Part shown: positions 1 to 7,461 of the stretch, piece by piece
How the letters are laid out: every line of letters begins with the position of its first letter
Numbering within the stretch: the first letter of the stretch is position 1
Assembly (NCBI GenBank): GCA_028279155.1
Contig: JANQST010000259.1
Span: 1 to 10,296 of the forward strand
DNA from: Cyclobacteriaceae bacterium
GTDB taxonomy: Bacteria > Bacteroidota > Bacteroidia > Cytophagales > Cyclobacteriaceae
DNA: 10,296 bases
Direction of reading: 5' to 3'
The notes under the pieces: generated by a model
Told to the model about the DNA's origin: nothing
The model's input: only the letters and a program-made list of their open reading frames with translations
Database searches by the model: none
Program-made: the position numbers and the translations under genes

Positions 1-219
1 CCGGGTTGGACTAACCGCTGGTGTACCAGTTGTTCCGCCAGGAGCACTGCTGGGTAGCTACGTTGGGAAGGGATAAGCGCTGAAAGCATCTAAGCGCGAA
101 ACCCACTACAAGATGAGGTTTCTTTTAAGGGATGTTCTAGATTAGGACGTAGATAGGCTACAGGTGTAAAGGCAGTAATGTCAAAGCTGAGTAGTACTAA
201 TTACCCGTAAACTTTCTGA
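1..219 (+). rRNA. 23S ribosomal RNA, 3' end (partial)
   Basis: This is the last part of domain VI of large-subunit rRNA. The window opens just downstream of where the sarcin-ricin loop should be: the first bases match the conserved stretch that follows it, and the characteristic segment with GGGAAGGGATAAGCGCTGAA follows at about 64-83. The terminal segment around 187-217, with the conserved GTACTAAT, corresponds to the last strand of the gene. The exact 3' end, placed near 219, is set by eye because the partner 5' strand of the closing helix lies outside the window. The rest of the gene is upstream. The position before a 5S gene is the usual bacterial order. Confidence 0.95.
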
Positions 220-283
220 AGCGTATAAGCGCGCTCCTACAATTCAATGTGAATCTTTCTTTTTTTGTCAATTATGATATTAA

Positions 284-301
284 CTCTGAAAATGTTCAGA
301 G
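284..301 (+). other. Hairpin in the 23S-5S spacer
   Basis: A perfect 7-bp stem (284-290 with 295-301) closes a 4-nt AATG loop, about ten bases before the 5S 5' end. The pairing is seen directly. That it guides processing of the 5S precursor is an inference. It has no T-tract, so it does not look like a terminator. The rest of the 220-309 spacer is AT-rich with a T-run at 257-267 and shows no tRNA. Confidence 0.5.
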
Positions 302-309
302 AACGATTT

Positions 310-420
<111 letters not shown>

Positions 421-426
421 TTATAT

Positions 427-460
427 AAAGGGATGTTATGAAAATAGCATTCCTTTTTTT
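427..460 (+). terminator. Rho-independent terminator of the rRNA operon
   Basis: A 13-bp stem (427-439 with 444-456, all pairs formed including two G-U) is capped by a GAAA tetraloop at 440-443. The 3' arm runs into a seven-T tract at 454-460. It starts just after the 5S end. A stem this long and complete should stop rRNA transcription well, so the gene at 513 presumably needs its own promoter in the 52 bases that follow. Confidence 0.93.
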
Positions 461-512
461 GTTTATAACCCTACATATTTGTTCTCGTTATAATCATGAT
501 CCAATACGATAA

Positions 513-2420
513 ATGAACTACTTTTTTTGGTTTTTTCTTTTTCTCTCCATCCCAATCATCGTTCATTTATTCAACTTCCGGCGAGCTAAAAAATTACTCT
601 TCACAAATGTGAAGTTCATACGGAAAGTTTCTACGGAAACTAAATCTAAAACTCGCCTTAAGCACTTCCTGATACTAGGTGCCAGAATACTTTCCTTTCT
701 TTTTTTGATAGCTGCATTTGTTCTTTCACTAGTTAATTTGAAATCGAACGAACTATCAAAAATTGATTCAATGGGTCTCTTCTATTTGGATAACAGTAAT
801 AGTTCGATTGGAAATTCGATCAATGATGAACGAGCCTTCATAGAGGAATTAGTAGGTTCAAAAAAAGCAAACTCAGGTTTTTTCCTAACCAATAATTTTT
901 CCTCCTTCTCGAATAATGAGAGAACGAAGGCTGAAATTTTGCAGCAAGTTGAAGACTTGACAGTCTCTTATACAAGTAGGTCAGTTCCTGAGGTTCTTGA
1001 TAGAGTTGACAAACAGAGTGACACATATCTAATTTCTGATTTTCAGGATTCCTCCGTTGATCAGCTCGAAATGCTTAAGAATGATTCTTCAAACAACTAC
1101 TACCTGATTTATAAGGAGTACGCACAATTGAAGAATGCATTCATAGATTCGGTGTGGATTGAAAGGGACCTGGAAGAATATTCTAATCTTCTTCTTAATT
1201 GTAGGGTTGGGCATACGGAAAATTTTGTCGAGGGCAGCATTGTAGTAAAATTGATAGATGTAGGTGGGAATCAAATTTCTTCTGTTGTAGTTGATCTGAG
1301 TAGTGAACTGGAGGTTGAGTTTTCCTTGCCACAAAATTTTTCAACTTCGCTTTTTCAAATCCAGATCAATGGAGATGAGATTGAATACGACAATGAGTTT
1401 TACATCACACTTAATAAAAATCGAGCTCCGTCAGTCTTAATATTAAGTCAATCGTCTAATAGATACCTGGAAAGCATATTTGGTAACAGTAGCTTGTTCG
1501 ATTTAACTATTTCTAACGGTGAAATAGATTATGAGCTGCTTAAGAGTGTTGATTTAGTTATCCTAAATGATTACTATGAGTTACCAGCAGGTCTTATAAA
1601 CCAAAATAGTAATGAAGCCACTTTTTTTCTAATCCCATCTGATTCAATTGATCTGACCAATTTCAGACTAGAAACAGGATTTTCATTAGAAAGATCTCAA
1701 AGCCCAGGTTCTTTTGAAATTCAGTTACCAAAAGGAAATGAGTTGATGAAAGGAGTTTACAAAAAAATTGATGAAGGAACTGCTTTTCCTCGGGCTAGAC
1801 GAAAGTACCAGATCACAGGTGCTCATGAGGCGATACTATTGCTTAGGAATGGGGGTACTTTTTTGGCAAAGTCGATTGGATCATCTATTTACCTTTTGAC
1901 TTCTCCATTAAGCGACGAATACACTGATTTTCCAAATCATTCAATTTTCCTTCCAATCATGTATCGAATTGCCGATGAAAGCTTGGAGACTGACAATACC
2001 TTGTTCGTTTATCCTAATGATTTTCTTGAAGTATCAAGTCTTTCACCTGACCTCCCACCGAAAATTGTTTCTGAAAAGATTGAGCTTATACCTGAATTTA
2101 GCCTAACAAATCAGGGTGGTCTTGTTAAGATACCCAACGACCTTGCGCCTGGGTTTTATCATGTCAAGCAAGGGAACGACACCATCAAATCATTTGGCCT
2201 GAACCTGCCGAAAAAGGAATCACTATATAATGGTCCTTCCTTGGCTGAGATAAGCGATTTTTTTTCTGATTCTCCGCATGTTAGTGTCGTTCCGGTCTCC
2301 GATCAAAGAAACAGTAGCATATTGGAATTATCAGATAACAATAGGTTATGGAAATATGCATTAATTTTGGCCTTGATTTTCCTAACACTTGAAACTGTGT
2401 TTCACAGATACCTCAAATGA
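513..2420 (+). CDS. BatA-type membrane protein with double-transmembrane N terminus
   Basis: A 635-residue membrane protein of the BatA N-terminal family (aerotolerance regulator N-terminal, PF07584 type). Helix 1 spans about 4-20 and is followed by the basic stretch NFRRAKKLLFTN, typical of the family. Helix 2 spans about 51-73. Just after it comes a short von Willebrand A-like beginning, FYLDNSNSS at 90-98, which keeps a DxSxS metal-site pattern, but the rest of the VWA domain is hard to follow. The middle (about 303-380) resembles the class I amidotransferase-like fold seen in related proteins. A last helix (about 612-630) anchors the C terminus, so most of the protein should be periplasmic. 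No Shine-Dalgarno sequence precedes the ATG. The gene's last four bases overlap the start of the next one (ATGA), implying coupled translation. Bat proteins are loosely linked to stress and MoxR-type assemblies; the role here is unknown. Confidence 0.85.
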   Translation: MNYFFWFFLFLSIPIIVHLFNFRRAKKLLFTNVKFIRKVSTETKSKTRLKHFLILGARILSFLFLIAAFVLSLVNLKSNELSKIDSMGLFYLDNSNSSIGNSINDERAFIEELVGSKKANSGFFLTNNFSSFSNNERTKAEILQQVEDLTVSYTSRSVPEVLDRVDKQSDTYLISDFQDSSVDQLEMLKNDSSNNYYLIYKEYAQLKNAFIDSVWIERDLEEYSNLLLNCRVGHTENFVEGSIVVKLIDVGGNQISSVVVDLSSELEVEFSLPQNFSTSLFQIQINGDEIEYDNEFYITLNKNRAPSVLILSQSSNRYLESIFGNSSLFDLTISNGEIDYELLKSVDLVILNDYYELPAGLINQNSNEATFFLIPSDSIDLTNFRLETGFSLERSQSPGSFEIQLPKGNELMKGVYKKIDEGTAFPRARRKYQITGAHEAILLLRNGGTFLAKSIGSSIYLLTSPLSDEYTDFPNHSIFLPIMYRIADESLETDNTLFVYPNDFLEVSSLSPDLPPKIVSEKIELIPEFSLTNQGGLVKIPNDLAPGFYHVKQGNDTIKSFGLNLPKKESLYNGPSLAEISDFFSDSPHVSVVPVSDQRNSSILELSDNNRLWKYALILALIFLTLETVFHRYLK

Positions 2421-3670
2421 GTTTGTTGCTTAAGAACGCTCTTGTAATTGACCCTAAATCATCGTATCACAACAAAAAGAAAGACATTTTAATTGAGAAG
2501 GGGTTAATAAAATCTTTCGGAAAATCTTCAGCGAGAAAAACACTTGACTGTACAGGAAAGATCGTCACTCCGGGTTGGTTTGATTTAAACGCTAATTTTT
2601 GTGATCCGGGTCTGGAATTCAAGGAAGACATAGCAAGCGGTACCAAAGTAGCATCTCGAGGAGGATTCACTGATGTGAATGTCATGCCTGCCACACAACC
2701 TCCAATAGTTACTAAAAGTGATGTAGAGTACATCAGAGCTAAGGAGCTACAAGAAGTTGAATTACATGTTTCTGCAGCGGTTAGTCACAATCTTGATGGA
2801 GAAAATTTGACAGAAATGATTGACCTGAGGGGTTCTGGAGTCGAGTCTTTTTCAAATGGTGATCAGCCTATATCAAACACGAAACTTCTATTAAAAGCAC
2901 TCCAGTATACTTCACAGTTACATGTTCCGGTATTGCAAAATGCTCGTGATTCACATCTTTCAGAGCACACTCAAATGCACGAAGGTGTTGTTAGTACGGG
3001 ATTGGGTCTTAAAGGGGAGCCCTCTCTTTCCGAGGAATTAATTGTAGCCCGTGATTTGGGGATATTGAAATATAGCGGTGGAAAAATCCATTTCTCCAAG
3101 ATTTCAACAGCCAAGTCAGTTGACCTGATAAGAAAAGCCAAGAAGGAAAAACTCAACTTGACATGTGATGTATCCATACATCACTTGATCTTTACGGATT
3201 CTTCACTGGGTGATTTTGATTCTACGTTCAAATCACTTCCTCCTTTCAGGTCTGAAAATGATAAGAAAGCATTAATAAAGGGGTTGAAGGATGGAACCAT
3301 CGATGCTATATGCTCTGACCATAGGCCTCAAGACATTGAGAGTAAAAAACTTGAATTTGATCTTGCAGATGCCGGTGCAATCTCACTTCAAACCTTCCTG
3401 CCGGCACTTTTAAAAATTCAAGAAGTTCCTTTAGAAATCTTAATAGAGAAGATTACTCATGGGCCACGAAAAGTCTTAGAACTGGAGGAAATTAGTGTGA
3501 AAAAGGGAAGTGTGGCCAAACTAACTATCCTTGATCCTAAATGCGAATGGCGTCTTGACAAAAAATCTAATTTCTCAAAATCAATTAATTCTCCATTTTG
3601 GGAACAACAACTTATCGGTAAAGTAGCCGGAACTATAAATAGAGAGACTATCTCGATCTTTGATAAATGA
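2417..3670 (+). CDS. Dihydroorotase-like protein, probably catalytically inactive
   Basis: This 417-residue protein has the whole length and order of a class I dihydroorotase (amidohydrolase fold): an N-terminal beta part, PGWFDLNANFCDPG at 52-65, IHHL at 254-257, LPPFR at 274-278, SDHRP at 300-304 and a C-terminal beta part. Catalytic enzymes bind two zinc ions through HxH, an Asp, two His and a late Asp. Here HxH is N58-A-N60, the substrate-binding Arg next to it is C62, the DDG segment reads NGD at 147-149, the HCED His is N175, and the HxxHxST His is K228. Only the late Asp (D301) remains. Such inactive copies (PyrC-prime, known from Pseudomonas) serve as structural partners of aspartate carbamoyltransferase; whether this one does is an inference. 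No other pyrimidine gene is nearby. It overlaps both neighbours by 4 bp. Annotation as an active PyrC would be misleading. Confidence 0.88.
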   Translation: MSLLLKNALVIDPKSSYHNKKKDILIEKGLIKSFGKSSARKTLDCTGKIVTPGWFDLNANFCDPGLEFKEDIASGTKVASRGGFTDVNVMPATQPPIVTKSDVEYIRAKELQEVELHVSAAVSHNLDGENLTEMIDLRGSGVESFSNGDQPISNTKLLLKALQYTSQLHVPVLQNARDSHLSEHTQMHEGVVSTGLGLKGEPSLSEELIVARDLGILKYSGGKIHFSKISTAKSVDLIRKAKKEKLNLTCDVSIHHLIFTDSSLGDFDSTFKSLPPFRSENDKKALIKGLKDGTIDAICSDHRPQDIESKKLEFDLADAGAISLQTFLPALLKIQEVPLEILIEKITHGPRKVLELEEISVKKGSVAKLTILDPKCEWRLDKKSNFSKSINSPFWEQQLIGKVAGTINRETISIFDK

Positions 3671-4182
3671 TAAAATCCAGTATTAAGTACTCCATTTTGT
3701 GTGGCCTTTTTTTAGTCGCACTTTTCTGGGTTTCCATGAGGTTTGGAAGTAATCCATTGCTAGATATCCGTCATTTTCTGTTTGACCTTGTTATCTATTT
3801 CCTATTCATCTACTTTGCTCAAAGAGAGTTCAAAACGTACCAAAACGATGGTATCCTCCATTTTTGGCAAGGAATGAGTATCGCCTTCATTGTTTATTTA
3901 CCGGCAGCTGTAATATTCACCATCGGTATGCTACTAATTATGCAGATGGACCCTTCAATGATGGAAAATTACCGCTTAGGAGCGTTGGCTTTTCTTGAAA
4001 GTAAAAAAGACGTTCTTTTGGAAGGGATATCTCAGGAAGAGTATACTCAGCGAGTGAAAGAAATTGATACAATTACCGTTTCTGACTTAGTTGTGAGTTC
4101 GGGATTGAAGAAAATTTTGGCTGGATTCTTTATTACTCCTGTAGTGTCAATAATTTTAAGAAAAAAACCTAAACAATCGTAA
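3667..4182 (+). CDS. DUF4199 four-helix membrane protein (first copy)
   Basis: A 171-residue integral membrane protein of the DUF4199 family, which is mainly found in Bacteroidota and has no known function. Four hydrophobic segments lie at about 7-25, 36-51, 68-93 and 146-164, with a long polar loop rich in acidic and basic residues between helices 3 and 4 (about 94-140). The EFK..DG.....QG block after helix 2 (54-69) is the family-type motif and is shared with the next gene. The tail is basic (RKKPK), suggesting a cytoplasmic C terminus. Its ATG overlaps the stop of the dihydroorotase-like gene (ATGA), so translation is probably coupled. The family call rests on recalled family pattern and on similarity to the neighbour. 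Confidence 0.8.
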   Translation: MIKSSIKYSILCGLFLVALFWVSMRFGSNPLLDIRHFLFDLVIYFLFIYFAQREFKTYQNDGILHFWQGMSIAFIVYLPAAVIFTIGMLLIMQMDPSMMENYRLGALAFLESKKDVLLEGISQEEYTQRVKEIDTITVSDLVVSSGLKKILAGFFITPVVSIILRKKPKQS

Positions 4183-4184
4183 CC

Positions 4185-4721
4185 ATGGAAGAAAATGAAG
4201 TAATTGAAGAAGACGGACCAACGTTGAAAAGCGTCGCATTTAAATGGGGTCTGATTAATGGCGTTATAGGAATAGCGTCTTTTATTATATATGACATGCT
4301 TGATTTAGTAGGCGAATCCTGGGTTGGCTTTATTGGATCAGCAATATTTATCGTCCTTCTTGTAATGGCTCACAATGAGTTCAAAAAAGAAGGTGACGGC
4401 TACATGAGCTATGGTCAGGGACTTGGACTCGGAACCCTTGCCTCATTGGTTTCAGCATTAATCAGCAGTATTTTCACTTTTATTTACGTGTCTTTTATAA
4501 ATACCGCGTTGCCTGGACTATTGCTCGAAAAGCAAATTCAAAGCATGGAGGAGAGTGGTCAACCACAATCACAAATTGATCAAGCTATGCCATTTTTGGA
4601 AATGACGACATCTCCAACTGCTATGCTGATTTTTGGAGTTGTTTTTGGTGTATTTTTTGGTTTTATCATTTCCTTAATCGTAAGTATTTTCACCAAAAAT
4701 CAAGACCCAGAATTCGTATAG
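4185..4721 (+). CDS. DUF4199 four-helix membrane protein (second copy)
   Basis: A 178-residue membrane protein, paralogous to the preceding one. It has an acidic N-terminal tail (residues 1-11) and four hydrophobic segments at about 18-38, 46-63, 80-104 and 145-171, the last being unusually long and glycine/phenylalanine-rich. The EFK...DG....QG block (65-79) sits at the same place after helix 2 as in the first copy. The loop between helices 3 and 4 carries a Gln-rich stretch (about 117-132). Only two bases separate it from the previous stop, and its TAG stop abuts the GTG start of the next gene. The pair is diverged enough that the two copies may form a heteromeric complex; that is an inference. 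Confidence 0.8.
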   Translation: MEENEVIEEDGPTLKSVAFKWGLINGVIGIASFIIYDMLDLVGESWVGFIGSAIFIVLLVMAHNEFKKEGDGYMSYGQGLGLGTLASLVSALISSIFTFIYVSFINTALPGLLLEKQIQSMEESGQPQSQIDQAMPFLEMTTSPTAMLIFGVVFGVFFGFIISLIVSIFTKNQDPEFV

Positions 4722-5684
4722 GTGACGAAGGACCTGTCAATAGTAATACCCGTTTATAACGAGGAAGAATCCATTCCAGAGCTTTTGGAATGGATTTTTC
4801 GTGTTATTGATGAAAATAATATAGATACTGAGGTTGTCCTTGTTGATGACGGCAGCACAGACAATTCCTGGTCTGCAATCAAAGAAAAGGCAAAAACGGA
4901 CCAACGAATTGTTGGGATCAAATTCAATCGTAATTACGGAAAATCTGCTGCACTTCAAATGGGTTTTGACCAGTCTATTGGTGAAGTCATCATTACAATG
5001 GATGCAGATATGCAAGACAGCCCTGACGAGGTTCCAGAGCTAATTAGGATGGTAAGGGAGGAGAAATTTGATGTTGTCTCAGGCTGGAAAAAGAAACGAC
5101 ATGATCCTATAAGTAAAACCTTGCCATCGAGATTTTTCAATTTGGTAACAAGAAAGGTGTCGGGAATTCCATTGCATGACTTTAATTGTGGACTAAAGGC
5201 TTATAGAAAAGAGGTAGTAAAAAACATACATGTTTATGGTGAAATGCATCGATACATTCCCTTAATTGCAAAATGGAGTGGTTATCGAAGTATTGGTGAG
5301 AAGGTAGTGGAGCATAGAGCCAGGAAGTATGGGACAACAAAATACGGCATGAAACGATACTTAACAGGTTTTCTAGATCTTCTCTCAGTCACATTTGTGA
5401 CGAGGTTTAAGAAAAATCCAATGCACTTTTTTGGGTCGGTAGGACTACTTTCGTTTGTAGGTGGTTTTGTGATAACTGTTTGGGTCATAGCTGAAAAACT
5501 TTACAGACAGTTTAATAACCTGCCACGGCGAGATGTAGTTGATCAACCACTTTTCTTCCTTGCCCTTGTTGCCCTTATTATAGGAGTACAATTATTTCTA
5601 GCTGGTTTTTTGGCTGAAATGATGATCCAATCACGCTCAAAAAAGGATGAATACCTGATCTCTGAAAGAACGAAGGAAGACTAG
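4722..5684 (+). CDS. GT2 glycosyltransferase, polyprenyl-phosphate type with two C-terminal helices
   Basis: A 320-residue family 2 glycosyltransferase of the DPM1/GtrB/ArnC-like group, which transfers a sugar from a nucleotide donor to a polyprenyl phosphate on the cytoplasmic face of the membrane. The opening SIVIPVYNEEE (6-16) and VDDGSTD (41-47) form the nucleotide-binding part. The metal-binding DAD is at 94-96 within DADMQD, and the FNCGLKAYR block (154-162) and RKYGTTKYG (201-209) are typical of the group. Two membrane helices follow at about 236-258 and 276-300. The start is GTG, directly after the TAG of the upstream gene; no in-frame ATG could serve because the catalytic fold begins at residue 6. 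The sugar and acceptor cannot be told from the sequence. Confidence 0.92.
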   Translation: MTKDLSIVIPVYNEEESIPELLEWIFRVIDENNIDTEVVLVDDGSTDNSWSAIKEKAKTDQRIVGIKFNRNYGKSAALQMGFDQSIGEVIITMDADMQDSPDEVPELIRMVREEKFDVVSGWKKKRHDPISKTLPSRFFNLVTRKVSGIPLHDFNCGLKAYRKEVVKNIHVYGEMHRYIPLIAKWSGYRSIGEKVVEHRARKYGTTKYGMKRYLTGFLDLLSVTFVTRFKKNPMHFFGSVGLLSFVGGFVITVWVIAEKLYRQFNNLPRRDVVDQPLFFLALVALIIGVQLFLAGFLAEMMIQSRSKKDEYLISERTKED

Positions 5685-5686
5685 CT

Positions 5687-6658
5687 GTGACTACTCCCAA
5701 GTACTCGATTATTATTCCAGTCTATAATCGTCCTGACGAAATAGGTGAGTTACTGGAAAGTCTTACCCATCAAACATTTATTGATTTTGAAGTTTTGATC
5801 GTTGAGGATGGATCGACGATAAATTGCAAGCAGCAAGTTGCAAGCTATAGGTCCAAACTTAGTATCGAATACTATTACAAGGAAAACTCTGGTCAGGGAT
5901 TCAGTAGAAATTATGGTTTTGAGAGAGCTAAAGGAGATTGGCTAATTGTTTTTGATTCCGATTGCTTGATTCCTCCCCACTATTTTCAAGCAGTAAATGA
6001 GTATCTGGAATCACATAATTTGGATGCTTATGGTGGCCCCGATAAAGCAGCTAATGATTTCACATTAGTACAAAAGGCTATTAGCTATTCAATGACCTCT
6101 TTTTTCACCACAGGGGGAATAAGAGGCGGGGAAAAACATGTTGGAACTTTTCACCCCAGAAGCTTCAATATGGGAATTCGGAAGGAAGTTTTTGAAAAAA
6201 CAGGTGGTTACATTTTGCCAAAAAAAGGTGAGGACATTGAATTCAGCATTAGGATCATTGAGAATGGTTTTAAGACAGGTTTGATACCGGAGGCATTTGT
6301 TTATCATAAGCGTAGGACTAATTTCCTCCAATTCTTTAAGCAGTTGCACTTTTTTGGTACAGCCAGGATCAATGTTTTTAGGTTCTACAAAAGTGAACTG
6401 AAGCTTCTACATTTTTTCCCTAGTGCATTTCTTATAGGCCTTGTTGGAAGCCTAATCACATCGTTCATCTACCCTGCATATGGGAAATGGTTGCTGGGAG
6501 CTTATGGATTGTACGCAACTGTGATTCTTGTTCATTCAATGATCAAGACAAAGAATCTATTTGTAGGTGTTCTTTCCGTTGTTGCAGCTTTCACACAGCT
6601 GGTGGCCTATGGAATGGGTTTGATAAAAGAAGGGTTGATTTACCTCCTACGAGGATGA
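5687..6658 (+). CDS. GT2 family glycosyltransferase with C-terminal membrane helices
   Basis: A 323-residue family 2 (GT-A fold) glycosyltransferase. It opens with YSIIIPVYNRPDEI (6-19), followed by VEDGST (39-44). The metal-binding motif is DSD at 90-92, and the acceptor-side GEDIEFSIR block at 181-189 supplies the probable catalytic base (E182/D183). A YHKRRT segment at 206-211 follows. The last 80 residues hold three probable membrane helices (about 243-262, 267-287 and 291-313). The start is GTG two bases after the upstream stop. It differs from the preceding enzyme in its acceptor region and membrane part, so it probably adds a different sugar or acts on a different acceptor. Its 3' end overlaps the convergent methyltransferase gene by 12 bp. 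It is the last gene of the 513-6658 run. Confidence 0.9.
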   Translation: MTTPKYSIIIPVYNRPDEIGELLESLTHQTFIDFEVLIVEDGSTINCKQQVASYRSKLSIEYYYKENSGQGFSRNYGFERAKGDWLIVFDSDCLIPPHYFQAVNEYLESHNLDAYGGPDKAANDFTLVQKAISYSMTSFFTTGGIRGGEKHVGTFHPRSFNMGIRKEVFEKTGGYILPKKGEDIEFSIRIIENGFKTGLIPEAFVYHKRRTNFLQFFKQLHFFGTARINVFRFYKSELKLLHFFPSAFLIGLVGSLITSFIYPAYGKWLLGAYGLYATVILVHSMIKTKNLFVGVLSVVAAFTQLVAYGMGLIKEGLIYLLRG

Positions 6659-7420
6659 TTTAACTGCTTTGTAGATGATTTCGCCCTTAGGAAGAGCATA
6701 TCGCTCAATGGTTTGAACATCCAATTCATTTACATATGCATCTTCAATTATTTCAAGACCTGAAGATCTTAACCGGTCAGCATAATCCAGTCCGTATAAT
6801 CTAACATGATCATCTTGCCCAAAGACCTTTTCTCGTTCTTTGGGATCAGTTATCGATGGGTCTTCTTGAGTCACTTCAGGTAGTGGAGGGAAGAATGGGA
6901 CCTGGAGAATTGCCCAACCTCCTGGCTTAAGCACTCTTTTCATTTCAGAGAGCGCCTTTAAGTCATCAGTGACATGTTCAAGTACATGATTGCAAAAGAT
7001 CACATCAAAAGTGTTCTCTTCAAAAGGAATGTCGTGGATGTCCATTTTCACCTTTGCCAACGGTGATTCCAGGTCAGCAGTGATATAATCAAGATTTCCC
7101 AAGGCTTCAAAACGATCGATATAGCATAACTCAGGTGCTATGTGCAGCATTTTTCTTTCTTTGGTAAAAAAGTCGGTTTTTTCTTTTAGATAGAGCCAAA
7201 TTAACCGGTGCCTTTCCAAGGCCAGACACTTTGGACAGAGAGCGTTTTCCCTGGATTTTCTACCATAAGGGAGGAATTTCCTGAACTTTGACTCGCATAC
7301 AGGACATTCAACTTTGTTGCCCAGATAAAAGACAGAGATAATCCTTAACGCCACATGACTGAAGAGTTGCAGGTATTTTCTGGGTATCTTCCTAAGAAAG
7401 AATGAAATGAGAAACCTCAA
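6647..7420 (-). CDS. SAM-dependent methyltransferase with N-terminal four-cysteine ribbon
   Basis: A 257-residue class I methyltransferase (Methyltransf_11 type). The N-terminal third carries two CxxC pairs (C39/C42 and C62/C65) that probably bind zinc, followed by LERHRLIWLYL (68-78). Motif I is the variant LHIAPE (92-97) rather than the usual glycine-rich loop. D129 within DIHDIPF, FDVIFCNHVLEHV (138-150) and RVLKPGG (162-168) form the rest of the SAM-binding fold. A conserved FGQDDHVRLYG block (200-210) follows. This layout is a recognisable subfamily whose substrate I do not know. The start is TTG: the frame has no ATG before an in-frame stop at 7460-7462, and the next internal Met is residue 91. 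It runs opposite to both neighbours, and its 3' end overlaps the GT2 gene by 12 bp. Confidence 0.88.
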   Translation of the reverse strand: MRFLISFFLRKIPRKYLQLFSHVALRIISVFYLGNKVECPVCESKFRKFLPYGRKSRENALCPKCLALERHRLIWLYLKEKTDFFTKERKMLHIAPELCYIDRFEALGNLDYITADLESPLAKVKMDIHDIPFEENTFDVIFCNHVLEHVTDDLKALSEMKRVLKPGGWAILQVPFFPPLPEVTQEDPSITDPKEREKVFGQDDHVRLYGLDYADRLRSSGLEIIEDAYVNELDVQTIERYALPKGEIIYKAVKSSS

Positions 7421-7424
7421 TTGA

Positions 7425-7447
7425 ATAAATTTAAGCGCGCAATTTAT
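7425..7447. promoter_or_regulatory. Inverted repeat between divergent genes
   Basis: A perfect 7-bp inverted repeat (ATAAATT at 7425-7431, AATTTAT at 7441-7447) is separated by 9 bases that include a GCGCGC palindrome. It fills most of the 41-bp gap between the TTG start of the methyltransferase gene and the ATG at 7462. Its position would suit an operator serving both directions, but AT-rich 7-bp repeats also arise by chance. Confidence 0.3.
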
Positions 7448-7461
7448 CCATTTTGCACATT

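Noticed and set aside
226..234. TAAGCGCGC shared by the 23S-5S spacer and the 7432-7440 gap
   Set aside because: A single 9-base match in 10 kb with no further similarity around it; taken as chance.
459..512. Promoter for the BatA-like gene: TATAAT at 489-494 and a TTTG at 458-461
   Set aside because: A promoter is expected here after the strong terminator, but there is no matching -35 box, and the Bacteroidota TAnnTTTG element is not found at proper spacing. The match is too weak to list.
2417..3670. Annotation as active dihydroorotase pyrC
   Set aside because: The metal-binding residues needed for catalysis are replaced, so the symbol and enzyme number were not given.
7453..7461. TTG start for the small secreted protein
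   Set aside because: It adds three residues before a normal signal peptide that begins with the ATG at 7462.
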